The notes beneath the pieces were generated by a model that made no database searches, was not told the DNA's origin, and worked only from the letters and a program-made list of their open reading frames with translations. Shown here piece after piece: positions 9,295 through 17,524 of a stretch of 64,000 bases of DNA. This DNA comes from Ascidiimonas meishanensis (GTDB lineage: Bacteria; Bacteroidota; Bacteroidia; Flavobacteriales; Flavobacteriaceae). Numbering within the stretch: the first letter of the stretch is position 1; every line of letters begins with the position of its first letter. The position numbers and the translations under genes were made by a program. The DNA lies in contig NZ_JBBEXD010000011.1 in assembly GCF_037782385.1 (NCBI RefSeq), forward strand, positions 62,001 through 126,000, given 5' to 3'.

Positions 9295-10485
9295 ATGCCT
9301 GTAATATCACGAAAAGGAGCTCAAATGCCAGCATCTCCTATCCGTAAACTGGTACCCTATGCAGAAGCTGCTAAAAAAAGGGGTACACATGTCTATCATT
9401 TAAACATCGGGCAACCAGATATTGATACTCCTAAAGTAGCCTTAGATGCGATTAAAAATAATAAAATAGAAATTCTTGAGTACAGTCGTAGTGAAGGTTC
9501 TGAAGAATACCGGAAAAAGCTGGCCGGATATTATCATAGTAAAAATATAAACGTTGCTCATGATGCCATTGTAGTTACTACTGGAGGCTCTGAAGCGCTT
9601 TTATTTGCTATGGGTTCTATTGCTGATGCCGGTGATGAAGTTATCATTCCAGAGCCTTTTTATGCCAATTACAATGGATTTGCAACCGCATCAGGGGTGA
9701 AAGTTGTGCCGGTAGTATCTAAATTTGAAAACAATTTTGCCTTACCTCCTATTGAAGACTTTGAAAAACTCATTACTCCAAAGACAAAAGCCATTTTAAT
9801 TTGTAATCCTGGAAATCCCACAGGCTACCTTTATTCAAAAGAGGAGATTAAAAAACTAGCCGCCATAGTTAAGAAACATGATCTGTTCTTATTGGCAGAT
9901 GAAGTCTATAGAGAATTTGCTTACGATGGATTAAAACATTATTCCATTTTACAAGAAGAGGGTCTTGATGAGCATGCTATTATGATAGATTCTGTTTCTA
10001 AACGTTATAGTATGTGTGGTGCACGTATTGGTTGTCTTGTTTCCAGAAATCAAAAAGTCATCCAAACCGTTTTAAAATTTGCTCAGGCAAGGTTGTCGCC
10101 ACCTACCTTTGCTCAAATTGCCAGCGAAGCTGCATTAGACACACCGCAGTCTTATTTTGATGATGTTATAGCAGAATATGTAGAGCGTAGAAATGTACTT
10201 GTTGCAGGTCTTGAAAAAATAGAAGGTGTTAAAGTTGCCAAACCAAATGGAGCTTTTTACTGTATTGTAGAACTTCCTATTAAAAATGCTGATAAGTTTG
10301 CACAATGGTTACTGGAAGATTTTAATTATGATGATGAAACCGTCATGGTAGCACCCGCAGCCGGATTTTATTCGAGTCCAGGGATGGGAGAAAATCAAGT
10401 AAGAATTGCCTATGTTCTAAAAAAAGAGCGACTTTTAAAAGCGATTCGTATTTTACAAGAGGCACTAAAAATATATCAGGATTAA
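9295..10485 (+). CDS. Pyridoxal-phosphate aminotransferase, class I/II
   Basis: A 396-residue fold-type I aminotransferase of the aspartate aminotransferase group. It shows VTTGGSEALLFA for cofactor phosphate binding, LICNPGNPTGY, and ADEVYREFAYDG with the cofactor-ring Asp and Tyr. The Schiff-base lysine is K236 in SVSKRYSMCGARIG. The C-terminal arm contains NQVRIAYV, whose Arg would bind the substrate carboxylate. The substrate is not decided by sequence; aspartate, aromatic or alanine transamination are all possible. Four bases separate it from murB, so the two may be cotranscribed. Confidence 0.93.
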   Translation: MPVISRKGAQMPASPIRKLVPYAEAAKKRGTHVYHLNIGQPDIDTPKVALDAIKNNKIEILEYSRSEGSEEYRKKLAGYYHSKNINVAHDAIVVTTGGSEALLFAMGSIADAGDEVIIPEPFYANYNGFATASGVKVVPVVSKFENNFALPPIEDFEKLITPKTKAILICNPGNPTGYLYSKEEIKKLAAIVKKHDLFLLADEVYREFAYDGLKHYSILQEEGLDEHAIMIDSVSKRYSMCGARIGCLVSRNQKVIQTVLKFAQARLSPPTFAQIASEAALDTPQSYFDDVIAEYVERRNVLVAGLEKIEGVKVAKPNGAFYCIVELPIKNADKFAQWLLEDFNYDDETVMVAPAAGFYSSPGMGENQVRIAYVLKKERLLKAIRILQEALKIYQD

Positions 10486-10489
10486 ATTT

Positions 10490-11503
10490 TTGAAAATTCA
10501 AGAACAAATATCTCTTAAACCTTACAATACCTTTGGCATTGATGTGAAAGCCAGCCATTTTGTTGCTGTCAAAACTATCAGTGAACTTAGGGAGACGCTC
10601 TCTAACTCTCTATTTGATAAAAAATTCATACTTGGAGGCGGTAGTAATATGTTACTCACTTCAGACGTTGATGCACTGGTGATTCATTTAGAACTACATG
10701 GAAAAGAGGTAGTGTGTCAAGACGATACTCATGTACTAATAAAGGCATACGCAGGAGAGAATTGGCATGAATTTGTGCTTTGGACTTTAGCGCAGGATTA
10801 TGGCGGATTGGAAAATTTATCACTTATCCCAGGAAGTGTGGGTGCGGCTCCCATTCAGAACATTGGTGCTTATGGCGTAGAACTAAAAGATACTTTTGTG
10901 AGCTGTGAAGCGATGGAAATCGCTAATGGAAAAATACACACCTTCTCCAAAGAAGCCTGCCAATTCTCCTATAGAGATTCTATCTTTAAAAAGAGCCATA
11001 AAGGTGCTTTTGTGATTACTTCCGTTACTTTCAGGCTAAGTAATAAGAAGCATTTGGTAAACACTTCCTATGGGGCTATTGAAAAAGAACTCGATGATCA
11101 AAAGATAAAAAACCCCACTATAAAGCAAGTATCTGAAGCTGTAATCGCCATTAGAAGAAGTAAGTTACCAAACCCTTCAGAAATAGGCAATAGCGGTAGT
11201 TTTTTTAAAAACCCCGTCATCTCTCTCGCTGCTTTTGAGCAACTAAAAAACAAGTATCCTGAGATTCCTTCCTATAAGGTGTCAGAAGAGGCTATTAAAG
11301 TTCCAGCAGGATGGCTTATAGAACAATGTGGTTTTAAGGGCAAACGTTATGGAGATGCAGGTGTTCACCATAAACAGGCATTGGTATTGGTAAATTATGC
11401 AAATGCAAGTGGAAAAGAAATTCTAGCCTTGGCAAAACAGATTCAACAGAAAGTATTAGAAACTTTTCAAATTAATATAGAAACGGAAGTGAACATTATA
11501 TAA
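10490..11503 (+). CDS. murB: UDP-N-acetylenolpyruvoylglucosamine reductase
   Basis: NADPH- and FAD-dependent enzyme that completes UDP-N-acetylmuramic acid in the cytosol. The N-terminal segment LKPYNTFGIDVKA and FAD-binding GGGSNMLLT identify it, with GLENLSLIPGSVGAAPIQNIGAYG and YRDSIFK following. The C-terminal NSGSFFKNPV carries the catalytic serine region. At 337 residues it is the type I (E. coli-like) form. The start must be TTG: no in-frame ATG lies near, and family homology begins within eight residues of this codon. The stop codon is immediately followed by the ATG of lspA. Confidence 0.95.
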   Translation: MKIQEQISLKPYNTFGIDVKASHFVAVKTISELRETLSNSLFDKKFILGGGSNMLLTSDVDALVIHLELHGKEVVCQDDTHVLIKAYAGENWHEFVLWTLAQDYGGLENLSLIPGSVGAAPIQNIGAYGVELKDTFVSCEAMEIANGKIHTFSKEACQFSYRDSIFKKSHKGAFVITSVTFRLSNKKHLVNTSYGAIEKELDDQKIKNPTIKQVSEAVIAIRRSKLPNPSEIGNSGSFFKNPVISLAAFEQLKNKYPEIPSYKVSEEAIKVPAGWLIEQCGFKGKRYGDAGVHHKQALVLVNYANASGKEILALAKQIQQKVLETFQINIETEVNII

Positions 11504-12022
11504 ATGAGCGCCAAATACTCCCGGAAAATAATCTTAGTATTCCTTATTCTGCTAAACATTGGCTGTGATCAATTCTCTAAAGAATGGGTGCGTTCTAATG
11601 TTGACACTCATGAATATATTGAATTGATGGGTAAAAGCTTTGTATTAACCAAGGTTGAAAATTCTGGAGCATTTCTTGGCTTTGGAAGTTCTTTTCACCC
11701 CGTTTTAAAAAGTATTTTATTGCTGGGGTTACCCGTGATTACACTGCTCGGGTTAATCATTTATCTATTTAGCTTCAAAAAATTAGAGAACACTTTTGCC
11801 ATTGCAATGGCTTTTATTATTGGCGGAGGCATTGGTAATTTATTTGACCGTATGCTTTATGGATCGGTAACCGATTTCTTTTATATCCATATTGGAATTT
11901 TTAAAACCGGGATCTTCAATATGGCAGATGTATCTGTAACCACTGGCATCGTTTTTCTGCTTTTTTATCAAATCATGATAAACATGCCCAAAGCGGAAAA
12001 TAAAAAAATGACTCCTCTTTAA
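11504..12022 (+). CDS. lspA: Lipoprotein signal peptidase (signal peptidase II)
   Basis: Inner-membrane aspartic peptidase that removes the signal peptide of diacylglyceryl-modified prolipoproteins. It shows four membrane spans and the family boxes CDQFSKEWV, VENSGAFLGFG, GGGIGNLFDRMLYGSVTDFF and FNMADVSV. The catalytic pair is Asp115 and Asp142, nearly the same positions as in E. coli. Length 172 residues is typical. Its ATG abuts the murB stop codon, so the two are translationally linked. Many lipoproteins in this window (S8 protease, patatin, sialidase-like, thioredoxin-like) would be its substrates. Confidence 0.96.
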   Translation: MSAKYSRKIILVFLILLNIGCDQFSKEWVRSNVDTHEYIELMGKSFVLTKVENSGAFLGFGSSFHPVLKSILLLGLPVITLLGLIIYLFSFKKLENTFAIAMAFIIGGGIGNLFDRMLYGSVTDFFYIHIGIFKTGIFNMADVSVTTGIVFLLFYQIMINMPKAENKKMTPL

Positions 12023-12796
12023 TTTTTTATATAAATCATTGATCTACAGTACATAAAAAATGTTTTTCTGTTTAGCCCTAGTATTATACCTAAGGAACCA
12101 CAAATATGGTTAGACGGCTTGCTGTGAGCTCTAGTGAGCATTTACGAACTTAAAAGCATAAAAAAACAGGTTATGGGTCAAGTAAATTTTGTGAGGAGTA
12201 CAACACAAATAACGTTTTTACCGAATAACATGATTTACTTTCATTTCTTTTGCTCCTACAAAAGAAACGAAACAAAGAAAAGTAGGCCTTCCTCTATGAA
12301 TTTTTTGACCATTAAGTCAAAAACCAATTCCAAAGCTTTGCGTCACTACGTACCTCCGCTCCTGTTCTCAAAGCATTTGGAATCTATTCTACGCCTCAGG
12401 ACTTCACTGCGTGGTGCTTAACGTTTGAATGTTTGCAGTATGCTTTCTTTCCCGACAATATAGTGCATGAATTTCGTTATAAAAAGTTGAAAGGCTGGAA
12501 AAGCAAAAAGATAAAAGATTGATTCAATTTTGAAACTTTTTGTGTTCCCATATTTATGAGGAATTCCGTAATGCTTTCAACCTAAATACCTCTATTTTTT
12601 GGATTGAAGACGAAGTCAATTATTAATGTATTTTCTGTAAACTATAAAAATGGTATTTTCTACTAAAAAGTATAGAAAAAATTCATTTTAAATAGATTTG
12701 ATAACAGTTCCTTATTTATCCTCTAGAATAAATATACTTAGGTATAAAGGTAATGAGTGTTTTTGTTTGTTACCACCAATTAGAACAAAACGAACA
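12023..12796. other. Long intergenic stretch with repeat-like sequence
   Basis: About 770 bases between lspA and the nuclease gene. The left part contains a dispersed repeat (12242-12282) and a motif TTGCTGTGAGCTCTAGTGAG near 12119 that looks like an intergenic repeat or hairpin; a 95-codon open frame across it (12134-12421) does not look like protein. The right part (12420-12796) is very AT-rich with no recognised element. No RNA gene is recognised. Confidence 0.5.
12242..12282. repeat. Dispersed intergenic repeat, copy 1
   Basis: CATTTCTTTTGCTCCTACA followed by AAAGAAACGAAACAAAGAAA. The left part is largely complementary to the right part, so RNA would fold into a hairpin. A related sequence with the core AACGAAACAAA(A)GAAAAG lies at 35533-35596, also between genes. 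Similar CTTTGTTTCGTTTCTTTTG strings are familiar to me from other Flavobacteriaceae intergenic regions, but I cannot run the search here. Confidence 0.5.
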
Positions 12797-13876
12797 ATGA
12801 AAATTGAAACAGTATTTAATTTATTAAATGAATTCGAAAGGCTTCCAAAGAAAAATGTTGAACCTACATTTTTAGAAATATGTAGTTACCCAAATCGTAG
12901 ATTCGAGGAAATTTGCAGTAGAATATTAAGCTTTTACTTCAACCCCCGAAAAGAACACAAGCTTCAAGATTTATTTATTAGTTCACTTTTTGAATTAATC
13001 GATTATCAAGATGTTCAGTATCAAGCAAATCAAATAAGAATTATAACTGAGGACAATGCAGATGGCAAAAGAATTGATTTGGTTATTTACAGTCCAGATT
13101 TTATAATTGGAATTGAAAATAAAATAATGGCGTCACTGCATAATCCGCTTGATATTTATAAAAAAAGACTGGAAGAATATAGTATTGAAAAAACCATAAA
13201 ACTTGTCCTTTCGGTTAAAAAAATTACAAAGAAAGAAGAAATTGAGTTAATCCGAAAAAATGATTTTATCTCAATAACATATGCTGAATTCTTTAAGATT
13301 ATAAAAAATAATATTGGACAATATATATCTAATTGTGACCAAAAATATTTAATACAATTGTATGACTTTATCCAAACAATAGAAAACATGAATTCATTAA
13401 ATCCATTAGATAAAAAACTTTCAGAATTTTTCTTCGATAATAGGTCTCAAATTGATTCATTAATTGATTCATATGCTAATCACAATGAAATAATTCTTAA
13501 AATTCAAAAAGAAAAAATATCAGAATTAAAAGAAAAAATATCAAACCTCACGGGGAGCGAATGGTGGGCCTGGCAAGGTTGGGACTTAGGGTTCAATTCA
13601 TATAATTCCAATAAGTCGAAAATTGGAATTGAATCTAGTTTCCAACAAACTAGAGATAGTGCCCTAGGAGAATTTAAAATTTATATAACCACTTGGAGTC
13701 TAAAAGATTGGGTTGAATATGAAGATCAATTGATTGAAATGTTACCCAATAAGTCCTTAAAAAAAATAAACAATCGTGTCTACTTACATATGGATACGAT
13801 TATTGACCAAGATGAAGAACAGATTTTAAGAAAGTTAAAAGAGTATTTCGATATACTAAAGAAAATTACAGAATAA
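12797..13876 (+). CDS. PD-(D/E)XK nuclease family protein
   Basis: A 359-residue protein with a restriction-endonuclease-like core of the PDDEXK_4 type. The catalytic residues read D94 in RIDLVI and E107-x-K109 in IGIENKI, preceded by an FYFNPRKEHKLQDLF segment typical of the family's first helix. A coiled-coil-like stretch (about 235-255) and an aromatic-rich C-terminal domain follow. The ATG at MKIETVFNLL was chosen; 33 upstream in-frame codons read like intergenic sequence. The gene is more AT-rich than its neighbours and stands alone, suggesting acquisition. Relatives occur in defence islands, but no defence partner is visible here. Confidence 0.8.
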   Translation: MKIETVFNLLNEFERLPKKNVEPTFLEICSYPNRRFEEICSRILSFYFNPRKEHKLQDLFISSLFELIDYQDVQYQANQIRIITEDNADGKRIDLVIYSPDFIIGIENKIMASLHNPLDIYKKRLEEYSIEKTIKLVLSVKKITKKEEIELIRKNDFISITYAEFFKIIKNNIGQYISNCDQKYLIQLYDFIQTIENMNSLNPLDKKLSEFFFDNRSQIDSLIDSYANHNEIILKIQKEKISELKEKISNLTGSEWWAWQGWDLGFNSYNSNKSKIGIESSFQQTRDSALGEFKIYITTWSLKDWVEYEDQLIEMLPNKSLKKINNRVYLHMDTIIDQDEEQILRKLKEYFDILKKITE

Positions 13877-13960
13877 AATTAGTGGTAAACCTGTTACTAT
13901 TCCTCAAGTCAATATTCTCAAAAAATCCATTCACTTTATCTAGCTAACATCAATTTTAGC

Positions 13961-15307
13961 CTAGTTTTCCTGGAGCAATTTCAAGATAAGTTGTTCTACG
14001 GTACTGTTTTCCCAATTGGTTTTAACATCCGGTAACTGCATCACTTGATCCATAATTGCCTGTTGTCTTTCACCCTCTTGTAAGGCTTCAGCGTAGGGTC
14101 TGTGTGTAAACGTAACTCTGCTGTACAAAGGCAACCATTTGTCTGGATGCTTCTCTGAAAACCATTTTTCTATTTTCTTTCTAAGAATAAAGTTTTCATC
14201 TGCCGTTTTACTGCTCATTTCAATAAAATTACGGTAGCTAAGCTCTGCAATGGCATCTGCATTTGGCTTGCGGGCTTGCTGGTATTCTTGAAAGATTTTT
14301 TCCCAGTCGTCTCCGTATTCTTCCAGAAATTCATTAAGGACACTAATATCTTCAAAACCAGCATTCATCCCCTGCCCGTAGAAAGGTACTATCGCATGCG
14401 CTGAGTCGCCCACCAATGCCACCTTATCCCAATACGTCCAAGGATAACACTTCATAGTAACCAATGCACTTGTAGGATTCGTAAAAAAGTCTTTGATTAA
14501 ATTAGGAATATCTTCTATGATAGAAGGAAAATGCTTTTCAAAAAATGCTTGCACCTGTGTTTCGGTTTGTAAAGATTCAAAGGAGTTCTCTCCTTCGAAT
14601 GGCATAAATAAAGTACAGGTAAAACTACCATCTAAATTTGGCAGGGCAATAAACATAAAACGACCTCTTGGCCAAATATGTAATGCATTTTTAGCTAATT
14701 TATGACTACCATCTATGTTAGGTGGAATGGTTAACTCTTTGTAACCCGTATCTAAAAAATGTTGTGAATAATCAAATCGGCTGCGGCGTTGCATCTTATG
14801 ACGTACTCTGGAAAAAGCACCATCGGCTCCAAAAATAATATCGTGCTTGTGAGAAGTCCATTCACTTCTTTGTGTTTCTCCCGTAAATAAGGTAGCTTCT
14901 GGTAAATCTACATCCCATACTCTTTTTTCAAAAGCAAACTTTACCCCTGCATCTTCGGCTAAATCAATCATCTTTTTATTCAATAATCCCCTAGAAATAG
15001 AATAAATAGCCTCTCCTTCTTTTCCATAAGGTTGAAAATACATGGGTTTGTTCAAAACATGAATTGCCCTTTTATCCATAGGAATAGCAATTTCTTTGAT
15101 AGTCTCGCTTATGCCAGCTACCTCTAACGCTTTCCATCCTCTAACAGACATGGCTAGATTTATAGATCTTCCTGAAAATTTGATTTTACGAATATCTGGT
15201 CTTCTATCATAAATAGTTACCTCGTGGCCTTTTTTCTTTAAATAAATTCCCAATAATGAGCCTACAAGCCCGCTTCCTACTATGGCAATGTTTTTAGGGT
15301 GTTGCAT
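13961..15307 (-). CDS. kmo: Kynurenine 3-monooxygenase
   Basis: FAD-dependent hydroxylase converting L-kynurenine to 3-hydroxykynurenine with NADPH and O2. The dinucleotide-binding GSGLVG lies at residues 11-16. The second FAD motif is VALVGDSAHAIVPFYGQGMNAGFED. The stretch YDRRPDIRKIKFSGRSINLAMS is characteristic of Kmo rather than other para-hydroxybenzoate-type hydroxylases. Length 448 residues is standard, with a C-terminal region like that of bacterial Kmo. The partner kynureninase lies at 43565, not adjacent. The gene is divergent from the flavin reductase-cryptochrome operon, with about 135 bases between the starts. Confidence 0.95.
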   Translation of the reverse strand: MQHPKNIAIVGSGLVGSLLGIYLKKKGHEVTIYDRRPDIRKIKFSGRSINLAMSVRGWKALEVAGISETIKEIAIPMDKRAIHVLNKPMYFQPYGKEGEAIYSISRGLLNKKMIDLAEDAGVKFAFEKRVWDVDLPEATLFTGETQRSEWTSHKHDIIFGADGAFSRVRHKMQRRSRFDYSQHFLDTGYKELTIPPNIDGSHKLAKNALHIWPRGRFMFIALPNLDGSFTCTLFMPFEGENSFESLQTETQVQAFFEKHFPSIIEDIPNLIKDFFTNPTSALVTMKCYPWTYWDKVALVGDSAHAIVPFYGQGMNAGFEDISVLNEFLEEYGDDWEKIFQEYQQARKPNADAIAELSYRNFIEMSSKTADENFILRKKIEKWFSEKHPDKWLPLYSRVTFTHRPYAEALQEGERQQAIMDQVMQLPDVKTNWENSTVEQLILKLLQEN

Positions 15308-15399
15308 AAAAATATGTCTGTAATTTAATCTCTAAACTTGTGAAGTTTGACAAATGTAATAAATTAGAATTACTTCACTATTCTTCACATATTTTAATT

Positions 15400-15431
15400 T
15401 TGTTTAATTTTATGTTAGTTTTGTTAAACAA
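15400..15431 (+). promoter_or_regulatory. Inverted repeat overlapping promoter of the cryptochrome operon
   Basis: TTGTTTAA and its exact complement TTAAACAA are separated by 16 bases. The spacer ends in TAGTTTTG (15416-15423), an exact TAnnTTTG -7 box, and the ATG of the flavin reductase begins 18 bases beyond it. A compact second palindrome, TTTTGTT-A-AACAAAA (15419-15433), overlaps the right arm. A dyad placed over the promoter resembles MerR-family control, which is known for light-induced photolyase and carotenoid genes in bacteria; the regulator itself is not in the window. Confidence 0.55.
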
Positions 15432-15441
15432 AAATAAATGT

Positions 15442-16080
15442 ATGATTAAACATGTTACCGCATCTGATATCCAGGAAATGTCTAAAGTTAACCGACTCAA
15501 TTTTGTAAATAGTTGCACTGGGTATAAATCTGCAAATCTTATTGGTACTCGGTCTGAAGAAGAACAAACCAATCTCGCTATTTTTAATAGCTTTGTACAC
15601 CTAGGAAGCAGCCCTGCACTTATTGGTTTTATTTTGAGACCGCTAACAGTACCCAGACATACGTACGAGAATTTTAAAAAAACAGGGGTTTTTACGGTAA
15701 ATCATGTGACTAAAAATATGATTGAAGATGCACATCACACCTCTGCCAGTTATGCAGAAACAGTTTCTGAGTTCTCTAAAACAACACTGACTGAGGAATA
15801 TCTTGACGGTTTTCATGCTCCTTATGTAAAAGAAAGCCCCATAAAAATAGGGTGCTCTTATAAAAATGAGTATCCAATTATTGAAAATGACACTTTACTA
15901 ATCGTAGCCGCTATTGAACATATTTACTATGATGAATCTTTACAAGCCAAGGATGGTTGGTTGCAATTAGACAAGGGCAATGTGGTAGCGGTAAATGGAT
16001 TAGATGGCTATGCAGAAACCAAGTTATTAGATCGTTTTTTATATGCACGTCCAGATCAAGAAACCAAATCTTTTGAATGA
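15442..16080 (+). CDS. Flavin reductase family protein (FMN-binding)
   Basis: A 212-residue protein of the flavin reductase-like split-barrel family, binding FMN and reducing free or bound flavin. Matching segments are NFVNSCTGYKSANLIGT, LGFILRP-like GFILRPLTVPRHTYENF, and FTVNHVTKNM, with AHHTSASYA. The ATG at MIKHVTASD was chosen because upstream in-frame codons lie in the promoter. In Bacteroidota and Proteobacteria this subtype regularly neighbours cryptochrome/photolyase genes and may supply reduced flavin. The stop overlaps the ATG of the DUF2256 gene by four bases (ATGA), so translation is coupled. Confidence 0.9.
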   Translation: MIKHVTASDIQEMSKVNRLNFVNSCTGYKSANLIGTRSEEEQTNLAIFNSFVHLGSSPALIGFILRPLTVPRHTYENFKKTGVFTVNHVTKNMIEDAHHTSASYAETVSEFSKTTLTEEYLDGFHAPYVKESPIKIGCSYKNEYPIIENDTLLIVAAIEHIYYDESLQAKDGWLQLDKGNVVAVNGLDGYAETKLLDRFLYARPDQETKSFE

Positions 16081-16226
16081 AAGGCGTTAAAAAACAACAT
16101 TTACCTCAAAAAATATGTATCACCTGCGGACTCCCCTTTACTTGGCGAAAAAAATGGGAGAAGAACTGGGAAAATATTAAATATTGTAGCGAAAAATGTC
16201 GAAAAAACAAGATAAAACAGCCTTAG
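16077..16226 (+). CDS. DUF2256 zinc-ribbon-like small protein
   Basis: A 49-residue protein, MKGVKKQHLPQKICITCG then PFTWRKKWEKNWENIKYCSE and KCRKN. Two CxxC-like pairs (C14-x2-C17 and C37-x3-C41) and the W-R-K-K-W core define DUF2256, a predicted zinc-binding family of unknown role. DUF2256 genes are commonly found beside cryptochrome/photolyase genes, exactly as here. The start overlaps the flavin reductase stop (ATGA), and the end overlaps the cryptochrome start by 31 bases in another frame. Such dense packing argues strongly for one operon. Confidence 0.9.
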   Translation: MKGVKKQHLPQKICITCGLPFTWRKKWEKNWENIKYCSEKCRKNKIKQP

Positions 16227-17509
16227 TCTGGTTTAGAAATGATCTCCGAACTCAAGATCAGCAATCACTTTTAAAAGCATGCGACGGTTTTAAAAATGTG
16301 ATTGCCGTTTATGTATTTGATGAAAGACATTTTCAGGATACCATATATGGGTTTAAAAAAACGGAAAAATTCCGTGCCCAATTTCTTTTGGAAACAATCA
16401 CGGAATTAGAGACTTCACTGAAAGCGCTTAACATTTCTATTTTTATCTTTAAAGGGTTGCCGGAAATTCATATTGCAACTTTGGTAGACCAACATCAGGT
16501 TTCTGCTATTTTTCTTCAAAAAGAATGGACTTCTGAAGAGGTTGCGGTAACAGATGCTCTTAAACTTTCACTTCCGGCGGTTGAATTTTGTGAGTCTTAT
16601 GATCAATTCTTATTTCATCCAGACGACATTCCCTATGAATCTGTAGATAGAATTCCCGATGTATTTACGCAATTTAGGAAGAAATGTGAAAAATACAGTT
16701 TGGTGCAACAAATACTTCCAGAAGCGGAAACCATGCCCGTTTCCAATTTAAAAGAAAACACTACAAAAATTCCTTCACTAGAAACGCTAGGTTTTGAAAC
16801 TTTTCAAATGGATTCTCGTACTGCATTTCCCTTTAAAGGTGGTGAAAACCAAGCATTGCATCGTGTAAATGAGTACTTCTGGGAAACCAAAAAACTCCAA
16901 GTCTACAAAAAAACACGGAATGGGCTTATTGGGAAAAATTACAGTTCTAAGTTATCTGCTTGGTTGGCAAATGGAAGTATCTCTGCTCGTACTATTTACT
17001 GGGAAGTGAGAAGGTTTGAAAAAGAAATCGTTAAAAATCAAGATACTTATTGGCTCATTTTTGAATTGATCTGGCGTGATTACTTTAAATATATTTCTTT
17101 AAAATACGGAGATCAAATTTTCTTTTTAGGTGGTATTCTCCATAAAGAGTACCAATGGTATGAAAAAGAGACGAATTTTAAAAACTGGACTCAGGGAACC
17201 ACTGCGGAACCCTTTGTGAATGCCAACATGAAAGAATTACTGAATACCGGATGGATGAGCAATCGCGGCAGACAAAATGTAGCTAGTTTTTGGTCTAAAG
17301 AACTTCAGGAAGACTGGCGCAAAGGAGCCGCTTGGTTTGAGAGTTTGCTTATTGATTATGACGTACATAGTAATTGGGGAAACTGGATGTATAACAGCGG
17401 GGTTGGAAACGATCCAAGAGACCGTAAATTCAATATCAAACGCCAAGCCGATATGTATGATGCACAAGGTAAATTTCAAAATTTATGGCTACAAGAACTT
17501 TTGTTCTAA
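16196..17509 (+). CDS. DASH-family cryptochrome
   Basis: A 437-residue photolyase-superfamily flavoprotein. The N-terminal alpha/beta antenna domain starts LVWFRNDLRTQDQ. The C-terminal FAD domain has KTRNGLIGKNYSSKLSAWLANGSIS, ELIWRDYFKYIS, then TGWMSNRGRQNVASF and DYDVHSNWGNWMYNSGVGND, which are hallmarks of the Cry-DASH group. These enzymes bind FAD and usually methenyltetrahydrofolate, and repair cyclobutane dimers in single-stranded or loop DNA. There is no long C-terminal extension. Fifteen bases separate it from the second cryptochrome gene. Confidence 0.95.
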   Translation: MSKKQDKTALVWFRNDLRTQDQQSLLKACDGFKNVIAVYVFDERHFQDTIYGFKKTEKFRAQFLLETITELETSLKALNISIFIFKGLPEIHIATLVDQHQVSAIFLQKEWTSEEVAVTDALKLSLPAVEFCESYDQFLFHPDDIPYESVDRIPDVFTQFRKKCEKYSLVQQILPEAETMPVSNLKENTTKIPSLETLGFETFQMDSRTAFPFKGGENQALHRVNEYFWETKKLQVYKKTRNGLIGKNYSSKLSAWLANGSISARTIYWEVRRFEKEIVKNQDTYWLIFELIWRDYFKYISLKYGDQIFFLGGILHKEYQWYEKETNFKNWTQGTTAEPFVNANMKELLNTGWMSNRGRQNVASFWSKELQEDWRKGAAWFESLLIDYDVHSNWGNWMYNSGVGNDPRDRKFNIKRQADMYDAQGKFQNLWLQELLF

Positions 17510-17524
17510 CAAAATGTTATTAAA

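Noticed and set aside
12134..12421. 95-codon open frame after lspA
   Set aside because: It runs across the intergenic repeat, its product has no domain-like pattern, and similar frames arise wherever this repeat occurs.
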